From Nymphaea colorata (lineage: Eukaryota > Streptophyta > Magnoliopsida > Nymphaeales > Nymphaeaceae), in contig NC_045138.2 of NCBI RefSeq assembly GCF_008831285.2, positions 15,202,571 to 15,266,570 on the forward strand: DNA of 64,000 nt. The letters run 5' to 3'. Of the stretch, positions 36,001 to 47,266 are shown piece by piece. A model generated the notes under the pieces. The model was given only the letters and a program-made list of their open reading frames with translations. It had not been told where the DNA came from and ran no database searches. How positions within the stretch are numbered: position 1 is the stretch's first letter; each line of letters starts with the position of its first letter. Made by a program: the position numbers and the translations under genes.

Positions 36001-36519
36001 AAGAGAGGTGAAATGAGCAGTTTATTGAATATGCCCTTGCTGCTGCTATGCTTCTCAAAGCTATCCTTTTCACTCGATTGACATGCCTGATTTTTGTTGA
36101 CACCAGGTTTAAGATCTTCAATTCAATGTTTGAAGAGCTCCATCAACGACAAACTCACTGGAGTGTGCCAGAGAGCGAGCTTCGTGAATCTCTCAGGCTT
36201 GCGGTCATAGAAATCCTGTTACCTGCGTACAGATCCTTCATCAAACGTCTTGCGTTAGTAATTGATGTCACAACCTTTATTTTTTTTGCGGTAGCTATTT
36301 TCTCGAATATAATTTTGCAACGGTCAGCAACATGAATCGGTTCAAATAGACTGTTGACGGCGGCGCATGTTTTTTTAATATTTCCTCCTGTTCACAGTGT
36401 TTTTTGCTTGCAGCCCGATCATTGAGAATGGAAAAGATGCTCAGAAGTGCATGAGGTATACGCCCGAAGACCTTGAGTCCATGCTCAATGATTTTTTTGA
36501 GGGTAAAGCATCGAGTTAA
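27076..36519 (+). CDS. EXO70A1: EXO70 exocyst subunit, EXO70A-type
   Basis: Twelve exons: 27076-27234, 27427-27522, 28189-28394, 28951-29193, 30807-30945, 31017-31229, 32284-32489, 33381-33581, 33655-33754, 35898-36007, 36107-36253, 36414-36519. They sum to 1926 nt, giving 641 aa, close to Arabidopsis EXO70A1 (638). The N-terminus has LRERAAFMRESLQKSQ and ILGSFDHRLSALE; later blocks include KTHAIRRAHENI, RDCRATALEQTLRKLGVE, LLTFGDAIA, a YQATLKQLF segment, NNVHYIVRSVRRSEAKDLLGDDW, ELRESLRLAV and YTPEDLESML. These run in the order of a complete EXO70, with the Exo70 C-terminal domain from about residue 270 onward. The multi-intron layout is typical of the EXO70A class, whereas most other plant EXO70 classes are intronless. 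The product tethers secretory vesicles at the plasma membrane within the exocyst. Two donors (GTCCTT at 27523 and GTTAGT at 36254) are weak but fix the frame. A1 versus another A-class paralogue is not certain. Confidence 0.93.
29194..30806 (+). other. EXO70 intron 4
   Basis: A 1.6-kb intron between the exons ending 29193 and starting 30807. It is AT-rich with a GT-rich, microsatellite-like stretch at about 30435-30545. No coding segment or recognisable element is visible. Open frames on the minus strand here are low-complexity shadows. Confidence 0.6.
34200..34710. mobile_element. Repeat rich in AAGCTTGAG/GAGCTCG words in EXO70 intron 9, with an inner SINE-like insert
   Basis: Flanking parts (34200-34370 and 34530-34690) are dense in GCTCGA, GCTTGAG and GAGCTTG words in both directions, as in widespread plant non-autonomous elements built from such words. 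Between them, 34413-34500 looks tRNA-like, with GGCTTAGTGGT and a box-B-like GGTTCTATTCC. The picture is one element inserted into another inside the intron. Boundaries are approximate. Confidence 0.4.
35180..35443. repeat. 131-bp near-perfect tandem duplication in EXO70 intron 9
   Basis: The unit beginning GAATGAATTACTATCCATG at 35180 recurs at 35311 and runs to ATGATAAACA at about 35443. Apart from A-run length and a few substitutions the copies match, so the duplication is recent. The second copy runs into the SINE-like sequence that follows. Confidence 0.95.
35400..35545 (+). mobile_element. SINE-like sequence, copy 1 (EXO70 intron 9)
   Basis: A tRNA-like head with a box-B-like AGTTTGAGTCCC near 35454 is followed by TGTCAGGAAAAGAG and, further on, ATACCATGTAATGG. 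A second copy with the same order of features (box B, TGTCCAGGAAAAGAGG, ATACCATCTG) lies at 38955-39100. Two copies in one window support a dispersed SINE-type family. Ends are not defined. Confidence 0.4.
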
Positions 36520-38384
36520 TCAATGAGATGGGAGTGGTGAGTGGGTTTTCTAACTGCAGCAAGGTATTTAGTATCCCTGCTCCGCGTTCTAGTGTCTTGT
36601 GTTCTTTAAATATTTGCTCATTCTTTTTGTGCTAAAATAACGTGAGTGCATAGATTCTCAGTAATATACCCCTCGTGCTCAGTTTTCTGCGACACACACT
36701 CTGTCTCTTCGTTTGCAGATCAATTCTAGTAGGATTTTACTCTTTCCAATCGTTGAAGTTGAGCTAGCCATTTCGAAATTGCTCTTGTATTCATGAATTG
36801 CGAACCATTGCCTTTGCTTAACTAACTCAAGTTTTGTAGGTCATAACGTATTGAAGTTGATTATGCTTGCTGGCATGCTACATAAATCGAAGTACAGTAG
36901 TTAGATTTAACACTTGATGCCTAAATAAATGCAACGAAAGATGGATTATGCTAGTAATTTTGCTTTATGTAGACTGATAAATATGCATCTTATGGCCTAA
37001 TCAGGAATAAGTAATTTTCCTACAAGTATACCTATTATTTATTTTTCAAGTACGACAGTGTTTTTTTTCAAGAGACAGTATGTTTTTTTTAAGATGTCAC
37101 AAGGCTCATATGGCACTGAATCTCACGGGCATAAGCTTCGTGCTTTTCTTTTAATATATTTCGACCAAAGTATTTTGGTTTAAATATTTCAGCTTTTTAT
37201 ATGGAAATGTTGCCAGATGGTTAAAAAAAAAAAATCTTTCGTTAAAAGAACTATGAATTATTGCTTAAAACACTATGAATCGTTGGCATGTCATAAATTA
37301 TGACTCTTTTTTAGCGATAGTTTTTATTTTTCAGTCATTTGGCAATATCTAGCACACAACAACATAAAACTAGCCCACGTGTGTGTAAAATTTCTCATAA
37401 TTATTGCCTGTTCACGACAGTTTGTTCAGCCAGTTTTAGGTGCATTTTGAAATCCAACCAAATAGATATGAGTCTCTGAGTCTCTGACATGTCTATACTT
37501 TTAAGAGAGCCACTAAAAAAAATGTGTAGACTGAAACCCATGGTTTTGTACATTGAAATTAGAACATAAAATTATTTTGACGATTTTTATTCAGGCATAT
37601 AAATTTATATTCTGACTTAATATATAAAGTCAGTCTTTTGAAAAATGGTTGGTACTGGATGACCAAACCCATGCAATATATATCTATGGAAAATATGAAA
37701 AATATAAAAATATAAAAGTTACAAAAATCTGATATTTGCATACTGTAATTCGAATTGCGAAAGTTAACACCGTTAATTCTGAAATCTATCTCATAGTTTA
37801 TTTTTCACAGCAGTATGAATTTTATGAATATAGATATTTTGTCTTCATCTATTCTGTTGGATTTATAAAAAAAAAAACCACTCTGAGTACTAACCGGCCG
37901 GTAAGGCTTAGGTATTAGTTGGATCTTATGTAATCAGATTCAGGGGTTCAAAATCTATTTTTTAAAACTGAATGTGGACGCAAATAGCGTAAGATCCAAC
38001 ATTCATATGTAGTTGGGTTTCAGATATTTATGGCACCGTACTTCATTATCCCCTACAGATTCGATTATAAAACTGCACAGGGACTTGCATCTGATATTCA
38101 GTAATCTGCTTCAGATTTCTTGGCTAGATCTGATTAAGCAGACCCAAAATTGAATAGGTAATTGGATATATTTAATTCATATACATGTCTAAGTAGTAGG
38201 AACATAAAAGCGAGAGACAATATGTAGAATCAGCCTCAAAATGGAATGGATTTTGAAGGCTTCTTCCCTTCCGTAGGATTCCCCAATCCTAGGGTGGAGA
38301 CAATGGTTGTGGAGTAGAAAATATAAAAAGAATAAAAAGAGAGAAAATAGGTGAGAAAGGGAAAAGAAGGGTTGTAAAAATTAT

Positions 38385-38386
<2 letters not shown>

Positions 38387-38441
<55 letters not shown>
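38387..38441. repeat. (TA)n microsatellite, about 27 units
   Basis: Uninterrupted alternating A and T over 55 bp in intergenic DNA. Confidence 0.97.
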
Positions 38442-38443
<2 letters not shown>

Positions 38444-38954
38444 TTTTAAATATGTTTTTTGGGAATAAAAAATTTACAGCTCTTATAATATTGTCAAAAA
38501 AATTGATATTTTTTTATAGAAAATGATTTTACTAAATCATGCTTTATATTAAGTGTTGATAGACATATTAGCATATTCATAGTCTATTAAAATATTTTTT
38601 TTAACGAACTTTGGTTTGTCTTTGATCTATGCTCTAGGATATACCATTTTATATGAGCAAATGCGTGGGCTATACAAGCCTTTCTAAAAATCTTTCCAAA
38701 ACTTAAACGACAAAGATTTGACTTAAAAGAGTCGTTTAAACAACAACAGTTGTCTTGTTGAGCGATGCCCTCCACCAAATCAGTTAATCTGTTTAAATCC
38801 CCAACAAAGATTTAAGCTCCAGCTTTCTTTCATAAACAGCGTCTTTCACGTGTGCCAGCAAGAATCCAACGTTTGAGACAAATTCTGCTCATTGTCTTTA
38901 TAATAAATGAACTATCTACTAACAGAAGAAATCCCTTTTCTCTTCTGTACCTTT

Positions 38955-39100
38955 TGACCATTACGGATGAAGGGCAGGCCATCTGAACATGATGATCTTG
39001 GCTCGAGTCCTAGCCTCTCCACGAGGCATTTTGAGCTTTCAATTGTGTCTGTCCAGGAAAAGAGGAAGAAGATACCATCTGTTGTGGAGTTTTTAGTTGA
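38955..39100 (+). mobile_element. SINE-like sequence, copy 2
   Basis: A strong box-B match GGCTCGAGTCC lies near 39000, with TGTCCAGGAAAAGAGGAAG near 39050 and ATACCATCTG near 39070. These appear in the same order as in the intronic copy at 35400-35545. It is too degenerate and lacks the cloverleaf pairing for a functional tRNA gene. Confidence 0.4.
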
Positions 39101-41158
39101 CTAAAGAGCAAAATCACCCAACCATTTGACAAACGAATGAAAATCCAATTTTATTCATTTTAGAGCAATACCTTCTCATCATCTGGAAATCAAGAAGAAG
39201 AAAGAAGGCAAACACTTAAGAAAACAATAGTTTATGTGGTCCTGAAAGATCAAGGTCTTTCCCCCGCTACACTGTCCATGCTGACCGCCCTGTTCAACGG
39301 ATGCCATTTGATGGCAAATTAAGAATGGAACGCACCTGTTCCGTTCTGAGGCGTTCCTGCACCATCAAACGACCTCCAATTTAAGAGATGCTGGTCATCT
39401 TTAAAATGTGAATTTAGAATTAGAGCAACACCATATAAGTAAAAAATTACAACAATACATACAAAAAGGTGAAAGCCTATAAAATTAGAATCAGGCTCCA
39501 CATTCCAACAATTGGTCGGTTTAGAATAAATACCAAAGATCTTAGCAAGAAGAATAGGTGATAATCAAACATTTGCCACATGTCTTCTGTCGCCAATTAC
39601 ATCTTGCTTTGTCCTGTTCTCCATCAAGATCTGGACTCGCTTTTTGGGGATGGAAACTACTCAAATTCTGCGAGGATGTTGGCCGTTGGGCCTAGTCCCA
39701 ACAGTAAAAGTCTGCAAAGCTAGAAGAACAAATTGGTAATTTAAACAACTCCCCACTAAATACTGATCCCATGAAGCGAGAAAGCCTCATTCATCTCACA
39801 CGTTTTTTTATGCCAAATGCCAAAATATGTCCACTGCCAGGACAAAAAGAGCTTTTCTCATCTGCGTAATGAACAACAATAAAAACAAGAAAACAGATGG
39901 GACTCAGGATTAGTGAATGCAGGGAATTTTCCTAGATCGTGACATTTGCATGTTGGATTCCACTTTCCAGACTTTGCCCATATGATATGCTTGCTTTTTC
40001 CCATCTCAATTCAATCCCCATGAATTTTTCTTCTCTGTATAAACTCTTGGTAAGGCAGTTTTCAAGAATACTGGCGCTTTTTTCGCCAATGAAGACGCAC
40101 GCTGTGCTGACGGCAGTGCTGACGGCAGTGCTTCCTTCCCGGCCTATAGCGAAGCGTGCCAGAGAAGGGGCGCTACCATAATTACTGGGGTTGATTTAGC
40201 GGCAGTAATTTTATTTATACGGAAAACTGCGAGCAATAATACGACAGTAATTTTCTCCTAGTTTTTTTTTTTTGAATTGAGTTCAGCGAAATAAGTACAG
40301 ATGTATCTAGACAGCCGTATTATGCAGCAATCAAAGGAGAAGTAGAGAAAAACAGAAAGAAGAAGAAAAAACAGAACAAAATCTTTTTTTCTCAAAACCG
40401 TAATTAGATAGACCATACTGTCTAAGGCCTTCAGAAACAATGGGCGCTGGGCGCCTATCAAATAGATGTCCGCTATGCTCCATCGAAGAAGAGGAAAAAT
40501 AGCACACTCGAAGAAAAAGAGGAACATTATTGAAAATCAGCAGCAACAGCTCTTGCAGCACTGGGAGTCAGTTGAACTAATAAACCTGTAGGAAAGGAAG
40601 AATTACATTAGACGTGATTCGGTTCAACAGCTTATTTTAAACTTCCTTTGGTTAAGCAGATGGGGATATATCCCCTCCTTAAACCTCTTTTTGTCGATCT
40701 CTGTCTAACACAAGGAAATCACACCCAGGACATGAGACTTCTGATATTCTCATCCTCAGGGCTTATGTCTGTTTAGGCTTGCGCACGGAATGATACTTGT
40801 GACATTTGAACTTTCATTATTTCTTTTCTGACCGCTGAAGCCCAAGCTGTTGCACCTCTCTCTTTCCTCCTGGTAAACAAGCTTTCAGATGAAATGAGTA
40901 GTTGATCAGTTTAACAAGATGAGAAGAAAAAACAGAAAATCAAGAATTTGAGAGGTTAATTAAGGGAGAAACAAACAGTTATATTGACACTAACGATAAC
41001 TATACACGTTCAATGCAAATAGGAAATTGAGTTCTAGATTGACCGTGTGACAAATTGAACGAAAGATGCACGTCCGTGTGCGTGTGTGTGCACGCTTGTA
41101 TGCACATGTATGTGTGCTTGCACGAACGTGTATCTTGGATTTTTCCCTGGTGTAGCTT

Positions 41159-41541
41159 TTGTCATGGTTTGATAAGGAAACCAAGGCCACACGTATTGTC
41201 GCTAGATTCATTGCTAGGTATGACGGTGAAGCAAAATCTTGGTTGTCATTTTGCATATCTAGATATTCATTTTTCCATTTCGGGCATTCAATTAGTATCT
41301 CAAGTGGGCTCGACCTTGCACATGCCTTGTATGCAGAAAAGAGGTGGGGCTGGTGATGGACTGTGACTTGGAAGTTACAGATTATCTTTCAGAACTTCTG
41401 ACATCCAAGGAAATGCAGTTCCTCTGGCCTTCGGAGTATTTTCTGAAGTTACCCTTTAATCTGGTGTGTCTTAAGGCAGTTAGCATTGTGGGACGAGTGA
41501 TGGCAGTCATGGTTGACATGCTTATGGGCATCTTTCCTTGA
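41159..41541 (+). other. Unassigned short open frames, possibly a decayed gene or element fragment
   Basis: Two adjacent frames, 41159-41356 (from SWFDKETKATRIVARF, starting at TTG) and 41344-41541, have protein-like composition but match no family I recognise. There is no clear splice site joining them. They are reported because the surrounding 1.4 kb is less AT-rich than its flanks, not because a function can be seen. Confidence 0.2.
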
Positions 41542-43905
41542 AGAAGCTAATTAAGACTGTATATTTTTGAAATCCAGGAAGGAAGCTAGCATTGAGATTC
41601 CACTTAAGACAGGAGTTTGTTCAATTTCGACCGAACATTACTGATATAATAAATCTTCAGGCCGCCTACTCAACAATTTTCATGGATCATGACACATATT
41701 TGTCCACCGTTTCTCTCTTAATGGCACTAGGTTTCTTTTTTGGTTCAACATCCAATGAAGGTAACTAGTATCATCATTTTCCTCCTTTCCGTTTACCTCT
41801 CTTCTTCATGTTCTGTTAAAGTTGTATAGGTGGCTGCTACACCCGCTGACCTAGCTAGAATATGTTGCGATTGTCAGCGCACTTAAATGGGGTGGCTAGT
41901 GGAGAAGGGTCCCCTCCTCTGAGTCACATATAAAGAGTTGCGCATCTTCATTTTAGAAAGTAAAAATTTATACTTAAATTGTACTATTAGTCAAACCCAT
42001 TCCTACTTAGAGAAACCATATAATAAAGGGGAAGGAGTCTCAATATACTTTTGAACATTAAACTCTGTATGGAATACAAGCCCCAAAGTGTAAACCAATA
42101 CTTAGAATATACCCAGCTTTACCTCACTCGGTTCACTGAAATGACATAATCGGTTGCGTCATCCTGACCCCAAACTTTCAAACAACAACCATTCTTTGGC
42201 TTGTTAGCAACCTTTAACTTCAACTTAGAATGGATCTACCTTTTGCGGCTTTTCTTCATTTGACAAGATGGAACCGACCTACAATAGGATCGTATCCTTC
42301 TTCTACTCATCTTGGTGATGAAAACCCTGCAGGCTTCCTGCGTATGATATATAAATTAACCACATGGGCGATGAGAAATTATCATGCCTGTGTAGTAGAT
42401 TCCATGGGAAGCCTCTGGCTATGTTGGTGATGGCCCAAGATTGGTTTCACTAGGTAAATCGGTGACGTTACAGAGAGTACTTGAGGATATGATAAGTGAA
42501 ACTGGCACGAACTTGTAGTATTTTCTTCCTCTCTCGATTGACAAAGGGTAGGGTGCCTTCTTCTTTATGTTTACCATATACAGAACCAACTGTAAGTACT
42601 AACTATGTTGAAAGAGAAATGGCTGACATTTGTAATGATCCAAGAACACTACTTAATGGACCAAATCTTTAGATTATACCCATTATAATGTCATATTATT
42701 AAATCCGCTTCCAAAATTTTCTCTTTCAACTATGGGGAAATTAAAGACACGCAGACCAGTTTTGAAATAATCTCTAATTTTTCTTTCTACATAGGGTTGA
42801 GTTCAAGGCTTATTATCCTTGAGATCATAAGCTTCACCTTCGTGTTCGTATTATCGTATATATACACTGCGCCCTATGGTTGCACCGTTGTCGACAATTA
42901 AGGCGATTCACGTAGGAGCTAAAAAGTGGGGCTTATTGTCATATGGCTTATGACTGGAATCAAAATGCACGCAAATATGGTTTTTAATTTTCAATCTATT
43001 CAATGCAGAGGCTGAATTCAAGCAGTTGATAAACTTGGGTTAAAGGATAAATCTTGCCAAACTCGCGTTTCATTGACTTCATCAGTTTGAAGGTAGGAGG
43101 AGAAGGAGGAGCTGCACTTTTTCTCCTTTGGCCTATTCGGCAGAAATTTTTTGGCTCTAGCAAAGATAAGATTGAACGTTTTAACCAAAAGCAGTGGACC
43201 TTTTTGGTATGATATGATAGAGGATTCATTGGAAGCAGCCTAACTGAGAAGAAATCTAGAAAAAGCATACCCAACTTTTTTTATAATACAGGTTCATACC
43301 AAGTAAATGTGGTATTTCAAAAGCCCTTGTCTGATTTTTCTTTCAAGGTAAAGCAAGAAGGAGTTTTTTATTTCAACAACGAAAAGAACAAGTGGCAGAA
43401 AAGGGTTGGCAGTATATGGTTCGGCGGGGTTGTTAAACGAGCACTCACGATTCGGTTTTCATCCATTAATTTGTGGTGGATACCGGTTCTTCTTCATGCT
43501 TATGGGTCTAAATGGGTCGGTAAGATCTGATTACTGACCTGAAAGGCTGAAACAATGAGATCTGCATATCAGATCTGAACAAAGTAGAAGTCCAAATCTA
43601 AATCTGGTTCCAATTTTGATTAAGGAAATTCATATTCCGGAGAACAGCTGCCAGGGGGTTAGGCCCCCAAACCTTTACTAATCAGAAATAGGAGATCCAT
43701 ATTAAATCCGGTATGATAAACCGCAAAACTGACTGAAATCGGACTCGTTTATCTACCTATTCAAGCTGCTGATGTGCTTAATGGCAAAAAACAACAGTAG
43801 GCACAATAATAAATTTAATAATTTTTTGGATGTGAATTTAATTTTGAAAAAGTCAGCCATATTTTTGCAAATAGCACAGTAAAGTTCTTCTTAATATTCA
43901 GTGCT

Positions 43906-43914
43906 TATTTATAG
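43906..43914 (+). promoter_or_regulatory. Putative TATA box of the NHL gene at 44007
   Basis: TATTTATAG lies about 93 bp upstream of the ATG, a plausible TATA position for a short leader. It is a motif match only. Confidence 0.45.
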
Positions 43915-44006
43915 TCCTCTGCCTATCTTGCTCTCATTCATAAGCTCTACCATACAATTGACTTCTACTCCCAGATCTCATTTCTGCATCTTCAAACCAA
44001 GCAAAG

Positions 44007-44699
44007 ATGCTGAAAGAGCTCCTTCCGGTCACAAGCATATCATCGAAAAAGGGCCGAAACCATGGCAAGGATGCTCCTCTTCCACAGCCCTTCCCCAGCC
44101 ACAGTTCATGTTGGTGGAACTGCATCATGCTCTTGGCATCAATGGCCATACTGGCAATGTTGGTGGCACTGACCAAGATCACTCTTCAACATAACCCACA
44201 TAAACTCCTCCCTAGCTTCTTGGTTACCTCTGCTCATGTTGATCCTTTCAAAATTACAGACAATTATCTAACAGCAAGATGGAATGTGTCGGTCTTTGTT
44301 GATAATGGATATGGAAGAACAGGCATCTGCTATGACATGCTGTCTGCTACCATGTTCTATGAAGAGAAGGCTCTAGCGGTGAGCTTGGTGGCTCCCTTCT
44401 ACCAGAGGAAGAACAGCGTTGCAAATTTGACAGTGAGTTTTGCAGCAGAGTCATGGCGTCTCGAAGAGGATTTGGCTGGTAAGATGCTGAATTGTTTGAT
44501 GGATGGGATGCTGGAGTTCAGTTTACAGTTCGTTGCTCGAGTTCGATTTGGTGATAATCGGGATGCAGAGCCTAGTGAAGTCACAGTCTCATGTGATGGC
44601 ATAAAGCTCGATCGGGGTCTGGGGAGTCTTTCAGAGCCATCGACATGCAAGGTGCAGGAAGGACTTACTCTTCTTCTTCCCTTCTGGTTGCACATCTAG
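44007..44699 (+). CDS. LEA_2 / NHL-like membrane protein, divergent
   Basis: Single exon, 230 aa. There is a hydrophilic N-terminus, a membrane span at about residues 39-58 (IMLLASMAILAMLVALTKI), then a recognisable LEA_2 frame: NYLTARWNVSVFV, GRTGICYDMLSATMFYEEKALAVS, APFYQRKNSVANLTVSF. The usual asparagine-rich NPN motif is replaced by VDNGYGR. It is the first plus-strand NHL locus but differs clearly from the three at 47-55 kb in both coding and upstream sequence, so it is an older relative. The start chosen is the first ATG after the TATA-like box. Function is not inferable beyond the family (plasma-membrane NHL proteins linked to defence or stress). Confidence 0.75.
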   Translation: MLKELLPVTSISSKKGRNHGKDAPLPQPFPSHSSCWWNCIMLLASMAILAMLVALTKITLQHNPHKLLPSFLVTSAHVDPFKITDNYLTARWNVSVFVDNGYGRTGICYDMLSATMFYEEKALAVSLVAPFYQRKNSVANLTVSFAAESWRLEEDLAGKMLNCLMDGMLEFSLQFVARVRFGDNRDAEPSEVTVSCDGIKLDRGLGSLSEPSTCKVQEGLTLLLPFWLHI

Positions 44700-45434
44700 G
44701 ATAGTCTTGATGCTGCCATTATCAAGATCATATAGAAAAGTAATTATCAGAGTATAACTACTAGTCAGTCGATCTGTGAGTTGATAGGAGCTTCAGCCGG
44801 AGACAAGGAAATGATTATTTTTGTTAGGAGGAGGTTCCTGTTATATATTGTGCCATCTCGCTCTTCTTCTCTCTGTTTGTTCTTTATAGTTCCTATCAAT
44901 AAGTTAGCCGATAATTGTGAAGGACACACTCACAAGTTTTGTCCTAGATAAGCTAAATGTCACAACATTCAGATAACGTGGGGTTTTAAACTAGCATTGG
45001 TCCAGAATAAAGGGGATTGATTCGCAGATTCAATCCAAGTAGTCAAAAGAAGCCCCCTACAATGACAAAAATGTAAAGAAAAAACGAAAAATACTTTTTT
45101 TTTTTCCGGAACTATCTTTGCGAAGATAGAAAAAAAAAATCCGCAAACTAAAAAGTAAACTAGTCGTGCCGAATTCGATCTTCGCACATTGAGTCGACTT
45201 TGCATCAGGTTCAAGATATAATTTGGCTTCTTTTAAATGTAAATGTATGGACCACATTTTGGCATATGGCGCATATACAGCTGTAACGCTCAGACAGCTT
45301 CACGCTTTTCTATAGACTAACTCTAGTAGATCCAAGCATATCTTTTCTTTTGTTGTAAAGAAAAACTGGCGATTCGAAAGAGGTCAAAACTGCTTTGTTT
45401 TTTCCTTATTACTTTCGTGTTGAGAGTATTTTGA

Positions 45435-45567
45435 GACTGGGTAGAAAGTATGACACTTGTCAATTAGAGTGCTACCATTTACAGTTTAAAAAAAAAGACT
45501 TGGGTAGAAAGCATGACACTTGTCAATTAGAGTGCAATGTATCTATCATTTACAGTTTAAAAAAAAT
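45435..45567. repeat. Tandem duplication of about 62 bp
   Basis: The segment with GGGTAGAAAG, ATGACACTTGTCAATTAGAG and ATTTACAGTTTAAAAAAAA at 45435-45496 recurs at 45497-45567 with a small insertion (ATGTATCT). Each copy ends in an A-run, so slippage or an A-tailed insertion is possible. Confidence 0.9.
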
Positions 45568-45718
45568 AGCACCCACAAAAAAAAAAAAAAAAAAAACTGA
45601 GCATCTCAAAATTTGAAAATAAGGCAAAAATACTATTTAAGGTTCCGATCCAAATGTACTTGACTCGAGCCAAACCCACCAAGATAATCTACTCGTGCAA
45701 AGGCTACCTGGCTACGTC

Positions 45719-45845
45719 ATCAGTGGTGGAGCTAGGTGCCTAACCGTGCAGGCAGCTGCCAACACAAATCCATATCCATTCAATTTCAACAGCGAGCAAA
45801 AATTTTATAGCTGCCTCTCTACTAAAAATTTCTGACTCCGTCTCC
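45719..45845. mobile_element. Short element-like segment with CAGTGGTGGAGCTAGG end
   Basis: CAGTGGTGGAGCTAGG near 45719 matches the well-known CAGTGGCGGAGC-type terminus of many plant non-autonomous elements. The far side (AATTTCTGACTCCGTC near 45825) looks like a decayed inverted partner. A second terminus-like sequence, AGTGGTGGAGTGAGAAC, occurs near 52640. Length about 130 bp, non-coding. Confidence 0.4.
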
Positions 45846-46689
45846 GATCGAGATGGCGCACCTACTTTCGTGTACGCCCATTACTTATTGATAACTATGA
45901 AATAACTGGCTTCATAAAGCTATGGAATCAATACTAGGACATTTGCTTTATGAGTGAGCATGTTCCGGGCTCATCTGGATCCAACCTCCATCGATCATGA
46001 TACGTTGGGAGAGAAGGCAGTGAAGGAGCCAGATTCATGACCCTGAGAAATGGTTGTAAGATTCATTGCTTCTGTTCGTTCCGGGTCAATTATTTCAAGG
46101 CCAAGGAAACGGGATGGTCCAATATGACCACTTGTGCATAATATCATAGCAAGGGGCTCTGTACCTTGCTAAAGCTTATCATTTAATTGTGAGTTGCTGG
46201 CTCATGTTATGGATATGCAACTCGCATTCCTACCATCATGCTTGTGTGCCTAAAAGGAAGTCGGACGTCTTAAGTTAGTACGTACAAATTCGATTCGAAA
46301 TAGGGAACTTAATCGATTGGATTTGAATCAGATGTATTCTTTAGCGCATTTGTTTTAGCATATATTCACATATTCAAATTCAAATATGATTGAAAAAGTA
46401 TATATGTATAGGTTTACAATATCTGAACACAAATTTTCAATCCAAATATTCTTAAATTCACATCCAAATCCAAATCTCACTTTTTTAACTGAATCCAAAC
46501 TGCAATAGAATATGTCAAGGACCAACTTTTAACTGGGTTGAAGTTAGGTATATGTTTTTTTTATATATTTTTTTTATTTAAAGCTAGTTAAATCTGAATC
46601 TGATCAGATGTTTACTTAAGCCTGAACAGTGGCAGTGGAATTGTGATGTGCATGCCTTCTTAAACCCAGGTTGCAACTAAACGCCTTGC

Positions 46690-47266
46690 GCTAGTTATAA
46701 TCTTTTTCATAAAAAAAAATGACGCAAATCCAATTGAAGATTTCCCGTTCCAACAACATGAACCTTATTTATTTGGCAAATGGTGATTTTGATTTATTTA
46801 CCATAAAAAGAAAGTACATTTTCCAGGTTAGCATCCGTCCATTTCAGTTCCTTTTTTCCCTTTAAACGTCATTTCATGATTTCAGCTATAATTTTGGGAG
46901 CAACTATTTCAAGATCTGGATATATAACTACGGTCTTGGAACCTTCCTCGTTTGATTGCGAACCGGTGGTTTTCTTTCTCCCTTTCTGACGAATCTAAAG
47001 TTTCCCCAATTTTTGGGAAAGAAGGATGTTCCGTCTCTCCCATTGTAGGATATCCCAAGTCCACCAATTTTCAGAAAATCGGACTGTTTGTCTCTCCCTT
47101 CTAGCGACCACAGTGGGAGAAGAAGAGCCAACGGCTTGCTCATAGCGGTCTAAATTTCCTTGCATCCCAGTTTCTGCTTCTTCTTCCTCTCAAATAAGGA
47201 GGCCATACAACTTTTCGCCGGAAAAGCGCTTCTCTCGCGCTTCCGACTGCCGGAGAAACCAAAAAG
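46690..47266 (+). promoter_or_regulatory. Upstream block shared with two other NHL genes (copy A)
   Basis: In order it contains an ATGAACCTTATTTATTTGGC-like block, CATTTTCCAGG, TCATTTCA, CAATTTTTGGGAAA and a TTCTTCCTCTCAA...CGCGCTTCC leader before the ATG at 47267. The same modules in the same order precede the genes at 49855 and 54429. A TATA-like TATATAACTA lies at 46921. Conservation of non-coding DNA between paralogues can be simple shared ancestry or retained regulation. Confidence 0.65.

Larger units (their letters stand above)
36520..44006. other. Gene-poor intergenic region between EXO70 and the NHL array
   Basis: About 7.5 kb without a supported gene. It holds EXO70 3' UTR sequence at its start, a long (TA)n microsatellite (38387-38441), a SINE-like copy (38955-39100), a stretch at 40165-40256 resembling ends of small plant DNA elements (TAATTACTGGGG, TTAGCGGCAGTAATTTT), and an unexplained run of short open frames at 41159-42430. 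The interval 42790-43740 is AT-rich with nothing recognised. Confidence 0.55.
44700..46689. other. Intergenic region with short repeats
   Basis: 3' flank of the NHL gene, then AT-rich DNA. It contains a 62-71 bp tandem duplication (45435-45567), a small element-like segment (45719-45845) and a stretch at 46250-46500 dense in ATTCAAAT/ATCCAAAT words, which is repeat-like. No gene is supported. Confidence 0.55.

Noticed and set aside
36600-38600. Possible genes among the short frames after EXO70
   Set aside because: Frames of about 60 codons are expected by chance in DNA this AT-rich; no motifs or splice context.
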